Shown piece by piece: positions 60,925 through 64,000 of a stretch of DNA of 64,000 nt. The position numbers and the translations under genes were made by a program. Origin of the DNA: Gambelia wislizenii (Eukaryota > Chordata > Lepidosauria > Squamata > Crotaphytidae). Within the stretch, counting starts at the first letter, position 1. Each line of letters begins with the position of its first letter. Below the pieces are notes generated by a model. That model had not been told where the DNA came from. It made no database searches and saw only the letters and a list, made by a program, of their open reading frames with translations. The stretch lies in assembly GCA_030847615.1 (NCBI GenBank), contig JAUMIR010000001.1, positions 256,187,187 to 256,251,186 of the forward strand, read 5' to 3'.

Positions 60925-60954
60925 CTCAAAGAACTACAGTCAGAGTTAAGCAAG

Positions 60955-61703
60955 AAGAAAAATAAGTGTGTGTGGTGAAGGCATAGGTTTAAATACTAGC
61001 CTTTTTGCAAAAGAATACAGTGGGATCATTTCTTGGCAAACAAGAAAAGCGTTTTTCAACTTTTCAATAGATTTAGCTAAATGTCCCTCTTGATTATTTA
61101 TTGTTGGCTAGAACATTTAGCTGTATGCTTTTGAGTATGGTAATGTAAGTGCTTCTCACAGTAAAATATTGTATCAGCTATTTTTTTAAGGAAATGACTA
61201 GATGCACTACTAGATTGAAAATATAAATGAAAAATTGAACCTGATGTGGGACTCCCTCTGACACCAGCTATACTAAAAGGCTTGTTGGTGGATTGATATT
61301 TTAATATGCATTTCATTGCTGATTAAAACTGAGCAATGAGCCCAATATTCTGTTTCTGTTTGATTTATTTTATAATTAATATAGGAGCAATCAGATTTTT
61401 CTTTTAATCATTTGTTAGCTTCCTTTCAGCTCCCTTTCTTCTCTTAGAATTGTCTTCTGTCTCCAGTCTTCCTTTAATTAAAAATGAGATACTGTGTATC
61501 TACTTCCAAACTGATCTCAAAATTGCTAATCCAGTCCTAGAAGAATGGGTTGCCTGCCAGTGACCTTGAGCCTTCTTGTTCTTCTAATTAACAGAAACAT
61601 TTTCTTTCAGTTTTCCAAAAGGCAAATGCAGTGCCTAGCTTCTTAAAGCAATGCTTTAAATAATATTTCAAGTATGATTGAAAATACAATTCTGTATAGT
61701 ATT
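60955..61703. other. Intron 8 stretch without recognised content
   Basis: AT-rich; no exon, RNA gene or named repeat seen. Confidence 0.45.
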
Positions 61704-61934
61704 AGTGGAGGGATTCTTAACCTATGGTCCATGGACCCTTTGGGGATACAGGGATGAACTCAAGGCGTCAAGACAACCAGGCAGAGAAAAAAATATGTTT
61801 TTTCTTCAATTCCCTTCCTGTACTGCAAATATTGTATTTAAATGCATTTTTCTGGGGAGTTCTGGGGAGGCAGTCCATCACTTTTATCAGATCCCCAGAG
61901 GGGACTGTGACCCCCAAAAGCTTAAGAGTCACTG
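61704..61934. mobile_element. Short hAT-like MITE
   Basis: AGTGGAGGGATTCTTAACC at the left and GCTTAAGAGTCACTGC at the right are inverted repeats of the CAGTGGTTCTTAACC hAT type, like the element at 49127. Confidence 0.65.
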
Positions 61935-62319
61935 CTTTAGTGTCATGAGCCTTGTATGGAGGACACACCAGCTGAATTTACCCAATTATTCAGCCTGGAT
62001 GCCTCTCCACTGCCACTACCACCTTTCTTTCAGAATCCCCCTTTCTCTTCTTTGGACTGGGGTCTGACTTTCTGTGGATAGAATATGTGATTGTGTGGAT
62101 TCTATGGCAAGTGTGCCTAATAGTTGTCAGTGAGGGAATTAAATCATGATGAGTCTGGACTTTATAAACAAAATAGAACTATTGGTTTATTAACTGTATG
62201 TTTATAACAGCAATGCTTCAGTACTGTGCCTCCAACTTTGTTAATTGCTTACAGTCTCTTAGTCCCACTCTGTGGTGACAAATACATATAAAAGCTCAGA
62301 TAATACTGTTTGAGCCCTT

Positions 62320-63950
62320 TTTTAATTAATATTTTTATTAATTTTATAATCATACATTATCATTTCCAATTAATACTTATTTAGTATAACACATAATATT
62401 ACCATAAACATCACAATTTTTCTATGAACTAATTTCAAAAGTTAACATAAATTCTTTACTATGATTCTTTTCATGAATATTACTTCCCCTACCCCCCCAC
62501 CTCAGTGCTCCCCTTCACCAGAGCCATTATCCCTTACCTAATCTTTCCAGAATCTCATTTCTTCTCGTGGAGGTAACCTCCCATCTTTTGTCTGTAATAC
62601 TTTTTTAACAAATACTTCCAAAATTTTATCAAAATCACTTTCTTTCCAACTTCCTCTTCTTACTTTAATTCTACATGTTAACTTATCATTTATTGCCATT
62701 TTCCAAACTTCTTTATACCACTCCTCCACTTGTACATTTATTTGCATTTTCCAATGTTTTGCTATAATTAATCTTGCTGCCGTTAATAAATTTGTTATTA
62801 AATCCTTTTCTGCTTGGTTCTCATTCTCTCCATTATAAATTGACATCAATGCTATGCTCGGTTTCCTTTCTATATTTCTATTCAGAATATTCTCTATTTC
62901 TATAAAAACCATTTCCCAAAACTGCTGTACAAATTTACAGTTCCACCACATATGCATATATTTACCTATTTCTTGACAACCTCTTCAACAATATTTAGAA
63001 TTATTCTTGTCTATATTATGCAGTCTTGCTGATGTCAAATACCATCTCCATATTATTTTATAATAATTTTCTTTTATCCGTATCGACATATTTTTTAGAT
63101 GTCTTTGTTTCCAAATCTTATCCCATTCATGATCTGCAATTCTTTGTTTCAAATCTTCCTCCCATATTCTCCTTAAATATTCCCCTTTGTCTTTTTTATC
63201 CTTATTTTTTTATCAATATTTTATATAATTCACTTGTAATACCTTTCAAACTTTCATTATCATCCCTCTTTTCACCTTTTTTCACCAAATTTTCAAATTT
63301 TGTAAATTCCATTGTTTCTTTATGATTCTTTTTCCAATTTTTAATCCATTGTTCTAACTGTATGCAGTTAAACCATGAAATTTTCATTCCACATAATTTC
63401 TCTCTTATACTCCCTTTCTCATTCATCCATCCTATCCATCCCTCTATTTTATCTAGTCCTCTTTTCTTTAATTCCTTTCCCATTTTCCCCTTCAAATTAT
63501 TTGGGAATTTTTTTCCATTATAACCGGTGTTAATATTGAATCAATAGGCAAAAATTCTCTCTTATATTTATACCATATTTCCCATATATTTTGCAGAAAT
63601 GGGTTCTCAATTCCTTTAATTTCCTTTTTTTGTAAAATTACCAAAAAAATATGTTCCATATTCTCTTTTCTGTTCTCCCTGTTTCTGTCTCTAACCATTC
63701 TGAATCCCCCTGTCCTAGAATTCCTTCTATAACATTTCTCAATTGATTAGCTTCATAATATCCTTTTATTTTTGAAAGACCAAGTCCTCCCTCCTTCTGT
63801 CGTATATACGAGAATAATTTATTTAATCTTGTCCTTTTCCCTCCATTACAATATTTATTCAACATATTTTGCCATTTTTTTCAGTTCTACTTCTGATATT
63901 TTTATTGGTAACATTCTAAACAAAAAATAATATTTATTCCTAAATACTTA
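62320..63950 (-). mobile_element. L1 LINE ORF2 3' part, antisense
   Basis: Reverse frames encode QKEGGLGLSKIKGYYEANQL (63865-63638), then MHMWWNCKFVQQFWE (62957-62538), both L1 ORF2 C-terminal motifs, in separate frames. Several frameshifts make it non-functional. The AT-rich sequence at 62320-62530 would be the 3' UTR. Confidence 0.85.
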
Positions 63951-63953
63951 ATA

Positions 63954-64000
63954 CAGTCTTCCCTTCACATTCATGGGGGTTGCGTTCCACGGGCCCCCGC
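63954..64000 (+). mobile_element. Start of a TA-flanked element, cut by the window end
   Basis: TA then CAGTCTTCCCTTCACATTCA and 'gggggttgcgttccacgg', matching the end class of the element at 40799-41852. It inserted within or at the edge of the L1 remnant. Confidence 0.65.

Larger units (their letters stand above)
55915..60950 (+). mobile_element. DIRS-type tyrosine-recombinase retrotransposon, rearranged
   Basis: About 110-bp inverted terminal repeats (55931-56042 and 60812-60924) and an internal complementary region at 60632-60732 are the DIRS hallmarks. Inside, a Gag cysteine motif (NCTSCGGKIPHTDGHP, near 57390) lies on the + strand. An RT fragment follows at 60150-60280 (RDWFF, then DIYFYIHIHPQHRKCLDVW). 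The recombinase C-terminus is at 60470-60605 (VCKAATWTQPSTFIQHYR). The part at about 57930-59900 codes in the opposite direction. Stops and frameshifts are abundant. A Helitron-like element occupies 56167-57268. Confidence 0.85.

Overview
The window is vertebrate nuclear DNA, most likely from a squamate reptile (lizard). The evidence is spliced exons with GT-AG introns and a squamate-type repeat mix: tRNA-derived and 5S-rRNA-derived SINEs, CR1, L2, L1 and BovB LINEs, Penelope and DIRS retroelements, hAT- and Tigger/mariner-like MITEs, and Helitron-like elements. Genus cannot be fixed from the sequence; an iguanian lizard is a guess.

One host gene is supported: HYCC2 (FAM126B), on the + strand. 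A CpG-island promoter lies at about 1.24-1.96 kb. Intron 1 appears to be about 38.6 kb. Eight coding exons follow at 40366-40416, 40648-40749, 43922-44101, 46546-46626, 46871-46986, 47548-47643, 51865-51981 and 52700-52787. Splice phases agree at every junction and give residues 1-277 with no stop. The C-terminal half of the protein was not found before the window ends, so the last intron seen exceeds 11 kb or the remaining exons escaped me. HYCC2 is a paralogue of hyccin and part of the plasma-membrane PI4KA-TTC7-FAM126 lipid kinase complex.

Repeats fill much of the rest. 1-11 kb: Penelope fragment, GAAA array, CpG island, TA-flanked MITEs, SINEs. 11-22 kb: a CR1-containing block of about 534 bp present twice 8.4 kb apart at about 99% identity, and a BovB LINE whose 5' part is inverted. 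22.5-24.8 kb: a Helitron-like element holding a solo LTR, which holds a near-perfect 351-bp palindrome. 26-29 kb: two TA-flanked elements with internal GC-rich minisatellites, then a Penelope GIY-YIG fragment. 29-36 kb: antisense L2, four or five more TA-flanked MITEs, an L1 fragment. 40.8-41.9 kb, just inside intron 2: a TA-flanked element carrying twelve hairpin-forming 62-65 bp units. 49-51 kb: a hAT element with an 8-bp target duplication sits in a 5S SINE and itself contains a LINE fragment. 55.9-60.95 kb: a DIRS element with inverted terminal repeats and an internal complementary region, scrambled inside, with a second Helitron-like copy inserted. 62.3-63.95 kb: an antisense L1 ORF2 remnant.

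No CRISPR array, prokaryotic operon or functional RNA gene was seen. The most unusual items are the nested transposons, the DIRS internal inversion, the minisatellite-bearing MITEs and the twin CR1 blocks.
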